From: Desulfurococcales archaeon
GTDB taxonomy: Archaea > Thermoproteota > Thermoprotei_A > Sulfolobales > Desulfurococcaceae
Reading direction: 5' to 3'
NCBI GenBank assembly: GCA_027022365.1
Contig: JALVYU010000026.1
Location: 186,001-250,000, forward strand
DNA length: 64,000 bases
A model generated the notes under the pieces. That model saw only the letters and a list, made by a program, of their open reading frames with translations, was not told the DNA's origin and did no database searches. This document shows, piece by piece, positions 51,256-61,011 of the stretch (the stretch's first letter is position 1; every line of letters starts with the position of its first letter). The translations under genes and the position numbers were made by a program.

Positions 51256-52245
51256 TTATAGATTATCAATGATGCCTAACAAATACTCGATAATCTTATC
51301 AGGTTTTGGTGGTGATATTTCTATTCTTAGTGACGCCTGCTTGTACCTATCAATATTATTGAGTACATCAAGTATTTTGGAAGCAATAGTCTCAGGATCA
51401 CTTGATGGACTATAAACTATTAGTCCCGTATCTTCGTATATCCATGCTAGACCCTGTTCTTTTGACGTTATAATCGGGCGTCTGCTACCTATAGCTCGTG
51501 CTACAATACTGGTAGAGGTGTGATCTATGTCCGTTACGATTACTGCTGTAACCCTTGGAATTACACTTTCAAGCGTATCGCTCATCACACATACTACACG
51601 TGGATCTATGTTGCAATTTTCTTTATTCTCCTTGGTGAGCCCGATTACTATAAGTGGGGTTATTTCGACTTCTCTTAATAGCTCGATCAATCTCTTAATG
51701 GTCTTATATTCGATTTTCTTGGACATTATCAATATCTTAGGAGGATCAACAGGTATCTCTCCTATGAACTTCTCTTTCTCCCACGAGTATATAGGGAGAT
51801 AGATATAATCAAACTTATCAAATATGAAGCCGAATAATAGCCTCTCTCTCGGGGTGGTGTAACCAATCATAATGTAGGTGCCGCGCGCTCTTAATCGGCT
51901 GAGGGCTAGATTGACTGCGGATAGCAGTGCGATATTCTTAGAGCTAATGTTATGGTGGGGATCGGGCGGTATTATAAGTAGTAGGAAGACAGGCTTCACT
52001 TTTGCAATTGACGATAGTATTACCGGGAGATGTCTGTCAATCCTAGAAATAATTACAATACGAGCATTTTCGGGAACAGACCTCAATACAAATAATTTCT
52101 CAATATAAGTTCTAAGATTCTTAAGCCGAATATCATGGAGAGAAACATACTCCGTCCTTGCCCCCATCTTCTCGAAAAGCTCGATGAATCTCTTATCAAA
52201 CTCCGGATCGTATCTGCTTATAACAAATATTTCCCTGCGCATCAT
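51256..52245 (-). CDS. Glycosyltransferase-like (GT-B fold) protein
   Basis: A 329-residue protein with two alpha/beta halves. The second half, KILIMSKKIEYKTIKRLIEL through PLIVIGLTKENKEN, then TDIDHTSTSIVARAIGSRRPI and AWIYEDTGLIVYSPSSDPETI, follows the GT-B donor domain pattern. No clear acceptor or catalytic residue. It may act in polysaccharide or lipid-linked sugar synthesis. Start ATG 52245. The radical SAM gene diverges from it. Confidence 0.6.
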   Translation of the reverse strand: MMRREIFVISRYDPEFDKRFIELFEKMGARTEYVSLHDIRLKNLRTYIEKLFVLRSVPENARIVIISRIDRHLPVILSSIAKVKPVFLLLIIPPDPHHNISSKNIALLSAVNLALSRLRARGTYIMIGYTTPRERLLFGFIFDKFDYIYLPIYSWEKEKFIGEIPVDPPKILIMSKKIEYKTIKRLIELLREVEITPLIVIGLTKENKENCNIDPRVVCVMSDTLESVIPRVTAVIVTDIDHTSTSIVARAIGSRRPIITSKEQGLAWIYEDTGLIVYSPSSDPETIASKILDVLNNIDRYKQASLRIEISPPKPDKIIEYLLGIIDNL

Positions 52246-52306
52246 GCATCATCAAATTAACTAGGATGACTAGCCAGATAAATACTTGTAGGGAGATGAG
52301 CCGGTC

Positions 52307-53449
52307 TTGCCGAGCACATTTGATGAAATCATCGCCTTGAAGGAGGAGATTAGGGACAAGCTCAGCCATAAGCTCTCCAAGAAAGAAATACGTGAAGCCG
52401 TTCATGATCCTCATGCTCGTAGGAGGCCGAGGCCTTGCGGATTAACAGTTCATACAGGTATAGGTTGTCCTCTACGATGCGTGTATTGTTACATATATGA
52501 TATGGGGTTCCAGAGCAATGCCAGGCAATATCCCTTAAGCCCCGAGCAACTAGTATATGCATTAGCCTCTAACCCGTATTTCATACCGGGTAGAAACGGC
52601 ACATTAATAGCTATGGGCTCGGTGACCGAGCCTTTCCTACCACAGACAAAGGATCTCAGTATCGGATATATCGAGGCGATAACTAAGTATCTGGGCAACC
52701 CTATACAGTTTTCGACAAAAATCTATATCGATAAGCGAGACGCCCAGAGAATAGCCAGTATAGACCCCGATATAAGCCCGTTGATAACAATAGTTACTAT
52801 TAAACATAGAGCCGAACTAGAGCCATATGCCCCAATACCCGAGCTTAGGTTCAAGACCATAGAGAATCTCTCGGAAGCAGGTCTTAAACCGATTCTCTTT
52901 TACAGACCCATAATTCCCGGAATAGCTGAAGAAGAATATGAAGAAATACTTGCGAGGGCCAAGGCAACTGGAGCTATAGGCGTAGTTGCTGGAGGGCTGA
53001 GGGTCACAAAGAACATATTGTCTAGACTGTCAGAGAAAGGTGTTCCTGTCAAGGAAATTCTTCAACGAATAACAAGGCCTCTCCGCGGCAACGAGCAAGT
53101 CCCAGTCAGGGTATCCGATCTGAAGATGAAGATCAAGGATAAGGCCTTATCGCTGGGCCTCATCTTTTTCCCGCAGGCCTGTATGGCTAACATATATACG
53201 CATGGTATGTATTGCCTCCGTATGGTCATGGAAAGAATAGTTTCAGCCGGATTTAATTTACCATCCACTGCGGAAATAGAAAATATAGTTAAGAAAGCCG
53301 GTCTTACACCAACAAGAATACGTTTCACGCGCTACACACTAATTATAAGTGTTAAGGAACCATGCGATAAAGTTAGAAAGCTTCTGTTACAAGAATTTAT
53401 CAAATATAGGTATAAGATCTGCGTTTCTATAAAATGTGAGAAAACATGA
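52307..53449 (+). CDS. Radical SAM protein
   Basis: A 380-residue protein. The cluster motif is in TGIGCPLRCVYCYIYDMGF (C-x3-C-x2-C) near residue 55. Next come LIAMGSVTEPFLPQTKDLSI and QFSTKIYIDKRDAQRI, typical of the SPL/SplB-like and COG1533 group. The reaction is unknown. TTG 52307 follows GGGAGATGAG at eight bases. The distant C-terminal cysteines could hold a second cluster. No activation partner gene adjacent. Confidence 0.85.
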   Translation: MPSTFDEIIALKEEIRDKLSHKLSKKEIREAVHDPHARRRPRPCGLTVHTGIGCPLRCVYCYIYDMGFQSNARQYPLSPEQLVYALASNPYFIPGRNGTLIAMGSVTEPFLPQTKDLSIGYIEAITKYLGNPIQFSTKIYIDKRDAQRIASIDPDISPLITIVTIKHRAELEPYAPIPELRFKTIENLSEAGLKPILFYRPIIPGIAEEEYEEILARAKATGAIGVVAGGLRVTKNILSRLSEKGVPVKEILQRITRPLRGNEQVPVRVSDLKMKIKDKALSLGLIFFPQACMANIYTHGMYCLRMVMERIVSAGFNLPSTAEIENIVKKAGLTPTRIRFTRYTLIISVKEPCDKVRKLLLQEFIKYRYKICVSIKCEKT

Positions 53450-53674
53450 TCACTTTGATCTTATCTTTGCAATAATTTCACTAGCGAGCTTTGCTAGGTC
53501 TTCCTCCGAAACTATATCTCTAACATGAGTCTTTGATACATACAGGTCTACCTTGCCCGACAGCTTATCTTTAACTCTGATAAGGTCTCCATCTTTTCGA
53601 TGATATATATCCAACAGCTCTACCTGCTCTTTAGACAATAGATCAGCTAGTATCTTGCTCGGCGTTTTCGGCAT
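53450..53674 (-). CDS. Small conserved hypothetical protein
   Basis: A 74-residue protein: KTPSKILADLLSKEQVELLD, then RVKDKLSGKVDLYVSKTHV and VSEEDLAKLASEIIAKIRS. A strand flanked by helices, maybe a small regulator. ATG 53674 follows GGTGG; the longer frame from 53683 is less likely. It ends next to the radical SAM stop, convergently. Confidence 0.6.
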   Translation of the reverse strand: MPKTPSKILADLLSKEQVELLDIYHRKDGDLIRVKDKLSGKVDLYVSKTHVRDIVSEEDLAKLASEIIAKIRSK

Positions 53675-53776
53675 GTTGTCCACCTTCTAGCCTACATCTT
53701 GAAACTGGGATATTTTGAATCAAAAGTGTAGTTAAATACTTTATCTGTCAATCATTGTTCTCTTGAAAGGTGTTCA

Positions 53777-54208
53777 GTGATGATTAGAAAGTATCTACGA
53801 TGGGGCGACGGATACATTGTGTTTGAACTAAGAGATTCAGAGTATTTATTACTATTTTCAAACAACACAATATTGTTTAGGCCACGATTGGTATTTGTGG
53901 AGAAGAATGTAGCTGGAAATAGGATTGTTTACTCCAAGAAAAAGAGATATGTTTATGTTATCTTTTCGAAAAATCTTTTTCCCTATAGCGAGCTCGGAAA
54001 GAAAGCTATTGACGAATACATTGGTTATCAGATCGAAGTACGCTACACGAGACTAAAATATGGTAACTATCTAACCATAAATTTCCCAGGAGCTTATCTA
54101 TATGATCACGCCATATTAACCGATGAACAAATGTGTATAATAATATCGGCGAAGAGAAACGCTTATTTTGAGAGAGCAGATGACGGGCTCACCATCTATC
54201 TTGTTTAG
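53777..54208 (+). CDS. Hypothetical protein
   Basis: A 143-residue beta-rich protein, aromatic and tyrosine-rich: YLRWGDGYIVFELRDSEYLL, VYSKKKRYVYVIFSKNLFPY, LKYGNYLTINFPGAYLYDHA. No family recognised. Its stop overlaps the convergent kinase gene by four bases. Confidence 0.55.
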   Translation: MMIRKYLRWGDGYIVFELRDSEYLLLFSNNTILFRPRLVFVEKNVAGNRIVYSKKKRYVYVIFSKNLFPYSELGKKAIDEYIGYQIEVRYTRLKYGNYLTINFPGAYLYDHAILTDEQMCIIISAKRNAYFERADDGLTIYLV

Positions 54209-55011
54209 TCCGCATATTTTATCGTTGTGCCGATAAATTCCTCTCCTTTTATGGCTCTAATGGTGTTTTCAACATCAAATCCTGACACAATATGGATAGG
54301 AGCACCTATCCTACACGATAGATTATACATTTTAATTACCTTACCGACTATTCCACCAGTCGCATCTGTACTCGTATTTTTGGATATTTTATCGATCACG
54401 TCCTTGTAGTTATTCTTATTGATAATTCTGATGAGCTCGGCGTCATCGTATTTGGTAGGATCACGATTATACACTCCTTTAACATTGGTTAAAAGCACAA
54501 CACGCACGGGTCTGATATGTTTTGACAGCTCTAGGAAAACGTCTTCTGTGGATAGGACCCTAAACACTCTTGTTAGGGAGTGAATACACTCACCATATAC
54601 TACTGGTACAACATCGTTTCTTAGCGCGATCTTTATCGGTTCCGCGAACACTTCAAGGCCCTGTTCCCCCTCATATATTATAGCTGATGTTTGAAAAGAG
54701 ACAGCTGGAATACCGTTATTCACAAGATAATCAACAATTAAGTGATTAAGATCCCTTGTAGCCTCTTGGCATTTTACAAGCGTCGAAGTAGATCCTTCTT
54801 CGCTACATAGGACTATTGGATGGGCAAAACTGCCTCCACCATTGCCTAGCAGGATATCGTATTCATCGATTACTTCTCTGATTATCTTTGCAGAATTTTT
54901 GAGTGCATTGAAATTAATAGAGTAAAACTTATCCTTGTAGGTGATGAAGCTACCTCCAAGCTTAACAAATACTATGTCTTTACCAGTCTTCAAGACGTGG
55001 TCACCTATCAT
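54205..55011 (-). CDS. Isopentenyl phosphate kinase
   Basis: A 268-residue amino acid kinase-fold enzyme. The phosphate loops are VKLGGSFIT (16-24) and LGNGGGSFAHPIVL, whose H64 corresponds to the conserved catalytic His of isopentenyl phosphate kinases; TSTDATGGIVGKV near 218 is the ADP-ribose loop. It phosphorylates isopentenyl phosphate to IPP, the last step of the aconitase-X/UbiD mevalonate route whose earlier genes are at 6.5-9.4 kb. The ATG lies near the diverging glycosyltransferase promoter. Confidence 0.9.
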   Translation of the reverse strand: MIGDHVLKTGKDIVFVKLGGSFITYKDKFYSINFNALKNSAKIIREVIDEYDILLGNGGGSFAHPIVLCSEEGSTSTLVKCQEATRDLNHLIVDYLVNNGIPAVSFQTSAIIYEGEQGLEVFAEPIKIALRNDVVPVVYGECIHSLTRVFRVLSTEDVFLELSKHIRPVRVVLLTNVKGVYNRDPTKYDDAELIRIINKNNYKDVIDKISKNTSTDATGGIVGKVIKMYNLSCRIGAPIHIVSGFDVENTIRAIKGEEFIGTTIKYAD

Positions 55012-55047
55012 TACTATAATAAATTTTTATCAGTCATTAAAACTATA

Positions 55048-56475
55048 ATGAAGAAATGGTGTGGACGTCTAGTGGTAGGTCGAAGGAATTATGTGAACGG
55101 GTTTAAAGACTTTATAGAACGCTTTTGGCATAAGCGGGGGATTTTCTTTCTTCTACTAGCTAACATATACATTTTCATCGTCGCTCCATACAACTGGAAT
55201 TACTACGATGTCAAATATTTTATTGAGTGGAGCAAAATTACAGTAACGCATGGATTATTCTCCGTATATGCATTAGCGGATAAAGTATCATATCCTCCTC
55301 TTGCTGTCGTCCTTTTTGTTCCTTTTTACTTGCTCGCAATTATGATCTCGTATAATCTCTTCGTTGTTAGGTTCGTGGTAAAACTTCCTTTGATTATAAT
55401 GTTTAATTTGATCTACTATGTTTTACTCAAATATTATGGCTGGAATACCGCCAAGTACTGGCTTATTAATTATGGCGCATATTCAACAATTTTTGGTTAT
55501 CAGTTCGATTTATACACGTCAATGTTTTTACTTTTAAGCCTTATAAGCATGGCACGATACAAAAACCCTGTATTAACGGGAGTGTTCCTTGCGCTTGCAA
55601 TACTTGTTAAGCCTCTCGTGGTTTTCGTTGGCTTTATTCCGCTGATCAAGTATTATATTGAACATAAAACAGGAGATCTAATACGCTATGTTGGTGCTGG
55701 TCTGATTACTGGATTAGCAATTGTGTTGCCGTTTATGATGTATAATCCTATTGATTTCCTTAGGAAAGTCGTGATGTTCCACAGCGATCGCCTACCTCAA
55801 GATCTGAGTATATGGGCTATACCATTGTATGTTTTGAGATATAACTACATGTTGCTCCCCTCATGGGAGATCTGGTTGTGGTTGCCAGTAATGATTACAG
55901 GAGTAACTGCTTATCTTTACGTCTTCTATAAAAGCAATGAAACCAATGAGTTATCCCTAGCAAAGGCATACGCAGCCATAATAATTGTATGCCTTATAAC
56001 CAATAAGGTCGGCAATCTAAACTATTTGACATGGGTTATCCCCTTCCTTGCAATATTATTATCCGAAGGGGCACTAGGTTCATGGGGTATGAAAGCACTA
56101 TATATATCCTTACCGATAGTCTCGATGCTATTATATCCGTTTACAATATTTGGTTCAGCTGCAGTAGTACATGGCCAAGTATTCATTGCTGAGGATAAGA
56201 AGTTCTATTCAGCTGTATGGTTGATCCAGGAATCTTTTCTTGGTTCGGAATCTATAGTTCATGAGATGATTTCAATCGGTAGGGCTTACCTCTACAGCTT
56301 TATGGCTATACTATATTATTACAGATGGGCTTCAAGTATCCTATACACAGTAATATACAACTCTATGTTAGCCGCGATTCTATACCGTATCTATGGGCTA
56401 AGAAGAATTGAGCTTGGCTTATCTCGTCATAAGAGGCCGTCTAAAATCCTACTTACAAGCTCTACAACACCCTGA
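55048..56475 (+). CDS. Polytopic membrane glycosyltransferase (GT87/DUF2029-like)
   Basis: A 475-residue protein with about ten membrane helices. Early loop NWNYYDVKYFIEWSKIT contains an acidic residue after the first helix as in GT-C enzymes, and LAILVKPLVVFVGFIPLIKY follows the P-L-x-x-F pattern of the family. It would use a lipid-linked sugar. ATG 55048 is chosen since a TATA-like AAATTTTTATC lies 26 bases upstream, giving a leaderless start; ATG 54997 would overlap the kinase gene. The C-terminus overlaps the convergent phosphatase gene. Confidence 0.75.
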   Translation: MKKWCGRLVVGRRNYVNGFKDFIERFWHKRGIFFLLLANIYIFIVAPYNWNYYDVKYFIEWSKITVTHGLFSVYALADKVSYPPLAVVLFVPFYLLAIMISYNLFVVRFVVKLPLIIMFNLIYYVLLKYYGWNTAKYWLINYGAYSTIFGYQFDLYTSMFLLLSLISMARYKNPVLTGVFLALAILVKPLVVFVGFIPLIKYYIEHKTGDLIRYVGAGLITGLAIVLPFMMYNPIDFLRKVVMFHSDRLPQDLSIWAIPLYVLRYNYMLLPSWEIWLWLPVMITGVTAYLYVFYKSNETNELSLAKAYAAIIIVCLITNKVGNLNYLTWVIPFLAILLSEGALGSWGMKALYISLPIVSMLLYPFTIFGSAAVVHGQVFIAEDKKFYSAVWLIQESFLGSESIVHEMISIGRAYLYSFMAILYYYRWASSILYTVIYNSMLAAILYRIYGLRRIELGLSRHKRPSKILLTSSTTP

Positions 56476-57149
56476 CCACTCGGCTTCGTGGTTACGAGGT
56501 CTACGAGCCTCTTGAGTTCATCGTCCGCATTTCCAACAGCAACCTTTAATCCAACATATCTTATGAAATCATAGTCCATTACACTGTCTCCAACGCCAAT
56601 AGCTTCTTCAGGTTTTACTCCTAGTTTCTTCATGACATGTACAAGGGCTTTCCCCTTACCAGCATCTTTAGGAGTTAAGTGGATAGCATATCCGCTAAAA
56701 CCTACCTTGATATTAGGGTCTCTCTTCTTGACGAATGCCTTTATTTCATTAACTATTTCATCGGCTTTTCCTCTGTATTCAGACCTTATTTTCAGGGCAA
56801 AATCATATGATCTGAACTTATTCTGCCAAGAGCCGTATACGTAATCAGAAAATTCATTCAGTACTTCCTCGTAAATTTTCCTCGCAGAATACCTTGTCAG
56901 TACCTCGAATTCGTTCCCATCCCAGTAAATTATGCATCCCGTCTCCCCAATAGCTGGCCCGGATAATCCAATGTATTTTTTGAGAGCTGCCACTGCGGGG
57001 ATCATATTGCTCGATACAAGTACTACACTAACTCCGCTTTTCTCCAATGCCCTGAGAGCTCTCAGGGCATCGAGGTCAAGCTCCACTGTATTGCGGCTCA
57101 GTGAGAGAGTTCCATCAATATCAAATGCGGCAAGCCTATATTTTGTCAT
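56427..57149 (-). CDS. Phosphoglycolate phosphatase-type HAD hydrolase
   Basis: A 240-residue Cof-type HAD enzyme: motif I AAFDIDGTLSLS, motif II VVLVSSNMIPA, K in PKDAGKGKAL and motif IV AIGVGDSVMDYDFI, with a C2 cap between II and III. This is the archaeal phosphoglycolate phosphatase arrangement (as in Thermoplasma). It likely removes phosphate from 2-phosphoglycolate or similar. The 3' end overlaps the convergent membrane protein gene by 49 bases. Confidence 0.87.
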   Translation of the reverse strand: MTKYRLAAFDIDGTLSLSRNTVELDLDALRALRALEKSGVSVVLVSSNMIPAVAALKKYIGLSGPAIGETGCIIYWDGNEFEVLTRYSARKIYEEVLNEFSDYVYGSWQNKFRSYDFALKIRSEYRGKADEIVNEIKAFVKKRDPNIKVGFSGYAIHLTPKDAGKGKALVHVMKKLGVKPEEAIGVGDSVMDYDFIRYVGLKVAVGNADDELKRLVDLVTTKPSGQGVVELVSRILDGLL

Positions 57150-57261
57150 TTTATACTCCCCCGAATACTCGTTCTAATCGGCGTTATAGGATTGTAATAA
57201 TCAACTATTAAATCTATTAAATCATAGGTTCACTAGAGTCATAGACGGTGGCGTAATCGTG

Positions 57262-58068
57262 ATGACACTGTACTTCGTTGGATTAGGTCTAAGCAGTAAA
57301 CATCTAACATTGGAGGCCATAGATGCTATCAACAAGGCTGATAAGATAATCATTGATACCTATACGAGCATAATACACGGCTTTACGCCTGAGCAGATTG
57401 CTAGTCTTAACCCACGCGCCGAACTAGTATTGGCGCGCCGAAAGGATCTTGAGGGAAGATCTATAAAAGAAATCGTCGACGAGGCTAAGCGGAAAAATAT
57501 AGCAATACTTGTCCCGGGGGATCCCTTCATCGCGACCACTCATGACGCCATAAGAATAGAGGCTCTTGAGCAAGGAGTTACTGTGAAGACAATCCATGGT
57601 GTATCAATATACTCGGTCGCAGCCTCAGCAACAGGTCTTCAAATATACAGGTTCGGAAAAACAGTGACACTCGTATATCCTGAAGCCTTCAAGCCCTACT
57701 CAACAATCGAAACTATATATGGGAACCTCATGAGGAATCTCCACACCCTCGTCCTGCTCGACCTAAAGCTAGAGGAGAAAAAGGCTATGAGAATAACCGA
57801 GGCCGTAGACATACTGCTGGAGCTAGATGAAAAAAGAATTCTCTCCAAAATAATAGCTGTTGGGCTATCAAGAGCGGGAACACCCGAACAAGTAGTACAT
57901 GCAGATATGTTCCCAGAGCTCAAAAAATATGATTACGCGGGCCCGCCAGAATCAATGATAATTGTTGCTAAGCCCCACCCTGTGGAGTTGGACGCCCTCA
58001 AGCTAATATGCGGCCTGCCAGATACCGTTATAAACAAGATCAATGATAGTTATTCAAAACTGTTTTAA
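57262..58068 (+). CDS. dph5: Diphthine synthase
   Basis: A 268-residue SAM-dependent methyltransferase of the tetrapyrrole methylase fold that methylates the 3-amino-3-carboxypropyl group on the eEF2/aEF2 histidine. Family marks: LYFVGLGLSSKHLTLEAIDAI, LVPGDPFIATTHDAIR, IHGVSIYSVAASATGLQIYRFG, and VGLSRAGTPEQVVHA. ATG 57262 follows GGTGG about nine bases before; GTG 57259 is the alternative. The next gene starts 16 bases after the stop. Confidence 0.95.
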   Translation: MTLYFVGLGLSSKHLTLEAIDAINKADKIIIDTYTSIIHGFTPEQIASLNPRAELVLARRKDLEGRSIKEIVDEAKRKNIAILVPGDPFIATTHDAIRIEALEQGVTVKTIHGVSIYSVAASATGLQIYRFGKTVTLVYPEAFKPYSTIETIYGNLMRNLHTLVLLDLKLEEKKAMRITEAVDILLELDEKRILSKIIAVGLSRAGTPEQVVHADMFPELKKYDYAGPPESMIIVAKPHPVELDALKLICGLPDTVINKINDSYSKLF

Positions 58069-58084
58069 TCCGGGGTGTATAGCC

Positions 58085-59233
58085 GTGACAAAGTATCCCT
58101 ATATCTTAATGGCCATACTAGTGCTGGCGATGGTGTTGCTATCTCCTTTGTCTTATAGTTACCCCGTTACAGTAAAAGATGCGCTGAACAGAATAGTTGA
58201 GATAAAGACAGCCCCGAAACACGTGGTGTCATTATCACCAAGCATAACAGAAATCATGGCATCGCTCGGTCTACTGGATAGACTAGTGGGTGTAGATTCT
58301 ATATCATATAAAGATCCTTACTATGGCATCGCGGAGTTCTGTAAATCACATAACGTATCAGATGTCGGAGGGTATTGGTGGTCAGCAATAAAAACAGAAA
58401 AAATATTGGCGTTAAAACCTGATCTTATCCTGGCTGATGCTGGAGCGCATGTTAAACTCCTTAAGTTCTTCGAGAACTATAACCTCACAGTAGTTTATCT
58501 TCATGCAGGTGCTTCCAAGTCGCTCGAGGACATATATTCCGATATAGACATGATCGCGAGGATATTCAATGTATCCGAAACAAGGGTTTCACAACTAATC
58601 CAGTCTATAGATAACAACATATCCCTGGCAAGACAATACATCGCGCCATACAAGACTGTTAGAGCAGTAGTTGTTGTAGGCTTCTATGAAGGCATATGGG
58701 TGGCCGGCAAAGCCACCTTTATCGATGATCTCCTCTCAAAAATAGGAATAACTAATGCCGCAACAACTATTGGCTGGAAAGCAGTAAATATAGAAACCAT
58801 AATGTCGTGGAAGCCACAAATAGTAATAATAGATACAACCTATGTCACCAATAAGACCTTAACCGAGTACGGCCTCAACAAGATCAATGCAAAACTGATC
58901 TTCTTAAACAAAACAGAAGTAGACCTGTTATCGAGGCCAGGACCATTAATCGGCGAAGCATCAGTGCTTCTAGCTAAAAGAATAGCTGACGCATTAGGCC
59001 CAGCACCAACCCCCACACCAGTAACTAAAACAATAGTTTCAACAAGCACAGTATCTCATACCGTTGTCAAAACTAGTGTAACAACTGTGACGAAGGAATA
59101 CGCCTCCGCTACAACCATAACGAGTACAAAAACTGTTGGACAGACCGCATCCTACGGGGAGATAATTGGTATCTCTATTGCAGTAATCATAGTTGGCATA
59201 GCAATCGGATACGCTATTAGTAGGAGACACTGA
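58085..59233 (+). CDS. ABC transporter substrate-binding protein (BtuF/FecB-type)
   Basis: A 382-residue surface lipoprotein-like protein. The first 25 residues are a signal peptide (a basic K then ILMAILVLAMVLLSPLSYSYP). The mature part has the two-lobe BtuF fold: HVVSLSPSITEIMASLGL, LKPDLILADAGAHVKLL, and SWKPQIVIIDTTYVTNKTL. A Thr/Ser/Pro-rich linker at about 315-350 leads to a C-terminal membrane helix (IGISIAVIIVGIAIGYAI) and RRH, so it is anchored at the C-terminus. The substrate would be cobalamin, heme or an iron chelate. GTG 58085 follows GGGGTG. Confidence 0.88.
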   Translation: MTKYPYILMAILVLAMVLLSPLSYSYPVTVKDALNRIVEIKTAPKHVVSLSPSITEIMASLGLLDRLVGVDSISYKDPYYGIAEFCKSHNVSDVGGYWWSAIKTEKILALKPDLILADAGAHVKLLKFFENYNLTVVYLHAGASKSLEDIYSDIDMIARIFNVSETRVSQLIQSIDNNISLARQYIAPYKTVRAVVVVGFYEGIWVAGKATFIDDLLSKIGITNAATTIGWKAVNIETIMSWKPQIVIIDTTYVTNKTLTEYGLNKINAKLIFLNKTEVDLLSRPGPLIGEASVLLAKRIADALGPAPTPTPVTKTIVSTSTVSHTVVKTSVTTVTKEYASATTITSTKTVGQTASYGEIIGISIAVIIVGIAIGYAISRRH

Positions 59234-59245
59234 CTGTGATAAATT

Positions 59246-60235
59246 ATGAGCATCTATAGACTACACAGGAGAAAGATAATTATTTTTACAACAATAACAG
59301 CCGTACTTTCTCTTCTTCTCCTTGTAATGTCTTATCTGTTCCTGCATATGGGTTACGGTTCATCCACAATAATATATCAATACAGACTTAACAGGATAAC
59401 GGCAGCCATTTTAGTCGGTTTGATACTAGGTCTCACGGGCGCGCTACTCCAGTCAAGCCTACGGAACCCTCTTGTCGACCACTACATACTGGGTATTGGA
59501 AGCGGTGGAGTATTCGCCGTCATGTTATTCTACCTATTCAGGTCAAACGCTTATTCCCTAGCGATATTAACCATTATCGCTGCGGCGGGAGGTCTAGTAG
59601 CGCTTACCATAACTATAATGGTGGCTGAATCAGTCGGTGGAGGTGATATAGCATATGTTCTTGCAGGCATAGGTGTTAACTCGATGTTTTCTGGTGCAAG
59701 CCTCCTATTATCATATATTGTCGCCAGTAAAAACCCGTATATCGCCTACGCGCTTGTAGGTAGCTTCATCGCTATAGATCCTGACTGGATACCGTTGTTG
59801 GAAGTAATTTCCGCAATATCATTTGTTCTATACATCCTTTCATCTAAACCGCTTAATACGTTGTTGATGGGCGACGAGTACGCTGCGCAACAAGGATATA
59901 ATCCCAGGACTACGCGTCTGTTGATAGTTCTTTTCTCGGGCGTCATAGGTGCCTCTGTTGTTGCCTGCTGCGGCCTCATCGGGTTCATCGGGCTCGTGTC
60001 CCCACACATAGCTAGACTTATGCTCGGAACAAGCGATAATAGGCTTATACCGGTGATAGCTGGGTTAACTGGCGCCATTCTCCTGCTGTTAAGCGATAAT
60101 TTCTCGAGGCTCGTACTCGCCGGCCCATTCCTAGTGTCTGTAGGCGAGGTTCCAGCTGGCGCGATAGTGTCTTTGTTTGGTGCACCATTCTTTATATCGA
60201 TAATGATAAGAAGGCTTAGGGGTCACGGGGCTTGA
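59246..60235 (+). CDS. ABC transporter permease (BtuC/FecCD family)
   Basis: A 329-residue membrane protein with about nine to ten helices. Family marks: RLNRITAAILVGLILGLTGALLQ, RNPLVDHYILGIGSGGVF, GVIGASVVACCGLIGFIGLV and PHIARLMLG, then GEVPAGAIVSLFGAPFFISI. It forms the channel for the substrate delivered by the binding protein encoded 12 bases upstream. Its end overlaps the ATPase gene's start by four bases. Confidence 0.92.
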   Translation: MSIYRLHRRKIIIFTTITAVLSLLLLVMSYLFLHMGYGSSTIIYQYRLNRITAAILVGLILGLTGALLQSSLRNPLVDHYILGIGSGGVFAVMLFYLFRSNAYSLAILTIIAAAGGLVALTITIMVAESVGGGDIAYVLAGIGVNSMFSGASLLLSYIVASKNPYIAYALVGSFIAIDPDWIPLLEVISAISFVLYILSSKPLNTLLMGDEYAAQQGYNPRTTRLLIVLFSGVIGASVVACCGLIGFIGLVSPHIARLMLGTSDNRLIPVIAGLTGAILLLLSDNFSRLVLAGPFLVSVGEVPAGAIVSLFGAPFFISIMIRRLRGHGA

Positions 60236-61008
60236 ACCGATTGAATGATATATTAATAGATGTCGAGATGGCAGGATATAGAAATAATATTGTATTTAAA
60301 GATCTTCATCTAAGAATACCCGGTTATAAGATAACTGCGATCTTAGGCCCCAACGGCTCCGGCAAAACAACCCTACTAAGAATGTTGTTTAAGCGGGTCA
60401 AGTATAGGGGCACAATTGTAATAGATTTCAAAGAACTAGCTAGGATTAGGGGCTCTGATATTGCGAGGCTCTTAGCCTACATGGGCGATATTAGCCTTCC
60501 AGAAATGATGGGGTTAAGGGTATTCGAGGCATTATTAATTTCAAGGTCTAGTCTATACACTGGCCTGATTGAGAAAATTAAAGATATACATGAGGCGGAG
60601 GCAGTCATGGCGGAGACCGGTATAAAGCACTTGGCTGATAGAAGGCTTAATGAACTCAGTAGCGGTGAGCTTAGAAAGGTAGTACTTGCTATGGCACTTG
60701 TTAAGAGGCCAAAGTACTTGTTACTCGATGAGCCAGATAGTCATCTAGATATATCATCTAGAATAGAAATATCTAGGCTCATAAAAAAATGCCGAAAAAA
60801 TACTACTATCATAATCACAACTCATGACCCCGTATTTGCAGTTAATACAGCAGACTACTTCATATTACTACGAGATGGGAAGATCATCGATAAAGGAACA
60901 ATAGAAGAGGTGATCGGGAGGAAGAGCATAGAAAAAGCCTTTGGTGCTAGGCTAAAATATGTTTATGATAAAGGCAAACTAATAGGCATAATTCCGGTTT
61001 ATGACTAA
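60232..61008 (+). CDS. ABC transporter ATP-binding protein (BtuD/FecE-type)
   Basis: A 258-residue ATPase: Walker A LGPNGSGKTTLLRM, Q-loop region YMGDISLPEMM (here with D-I rather than Q), signature LSSGELRKVVLA, Walker B YLLLDEPDSHLD and H in IITTHDPVF. It powers the importer with the two preceding genes. The start TTG 60232 overlaps the permease stop. The unusual residue at the Q-loop position is worth noting. Confidence 0.9.
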   Translation: MNRLNDILIDVEMAGYRNNIVFKDLHLRIPGYKITAILGPNGSGKTTLLRMLFKRVKYRGTIVIDFKELARIRGSDIARLLAYMGDISLPEMMGLRVFEALLISRSSLYTGLIEKIKDIHEAEAVMAETGIKHLADRRLNELSSGELRKVVLAMALVKRPKYLLLDEPDSHLDISSRIEISRLIKKCRKNTTIIITTHDPVFAVNTADYFILLRDGKIIDKGTIEEVIGRKSIEKAFGARLKYVYDKGKLIGIIPVYD

Positions 61009-61011
61009 GCA

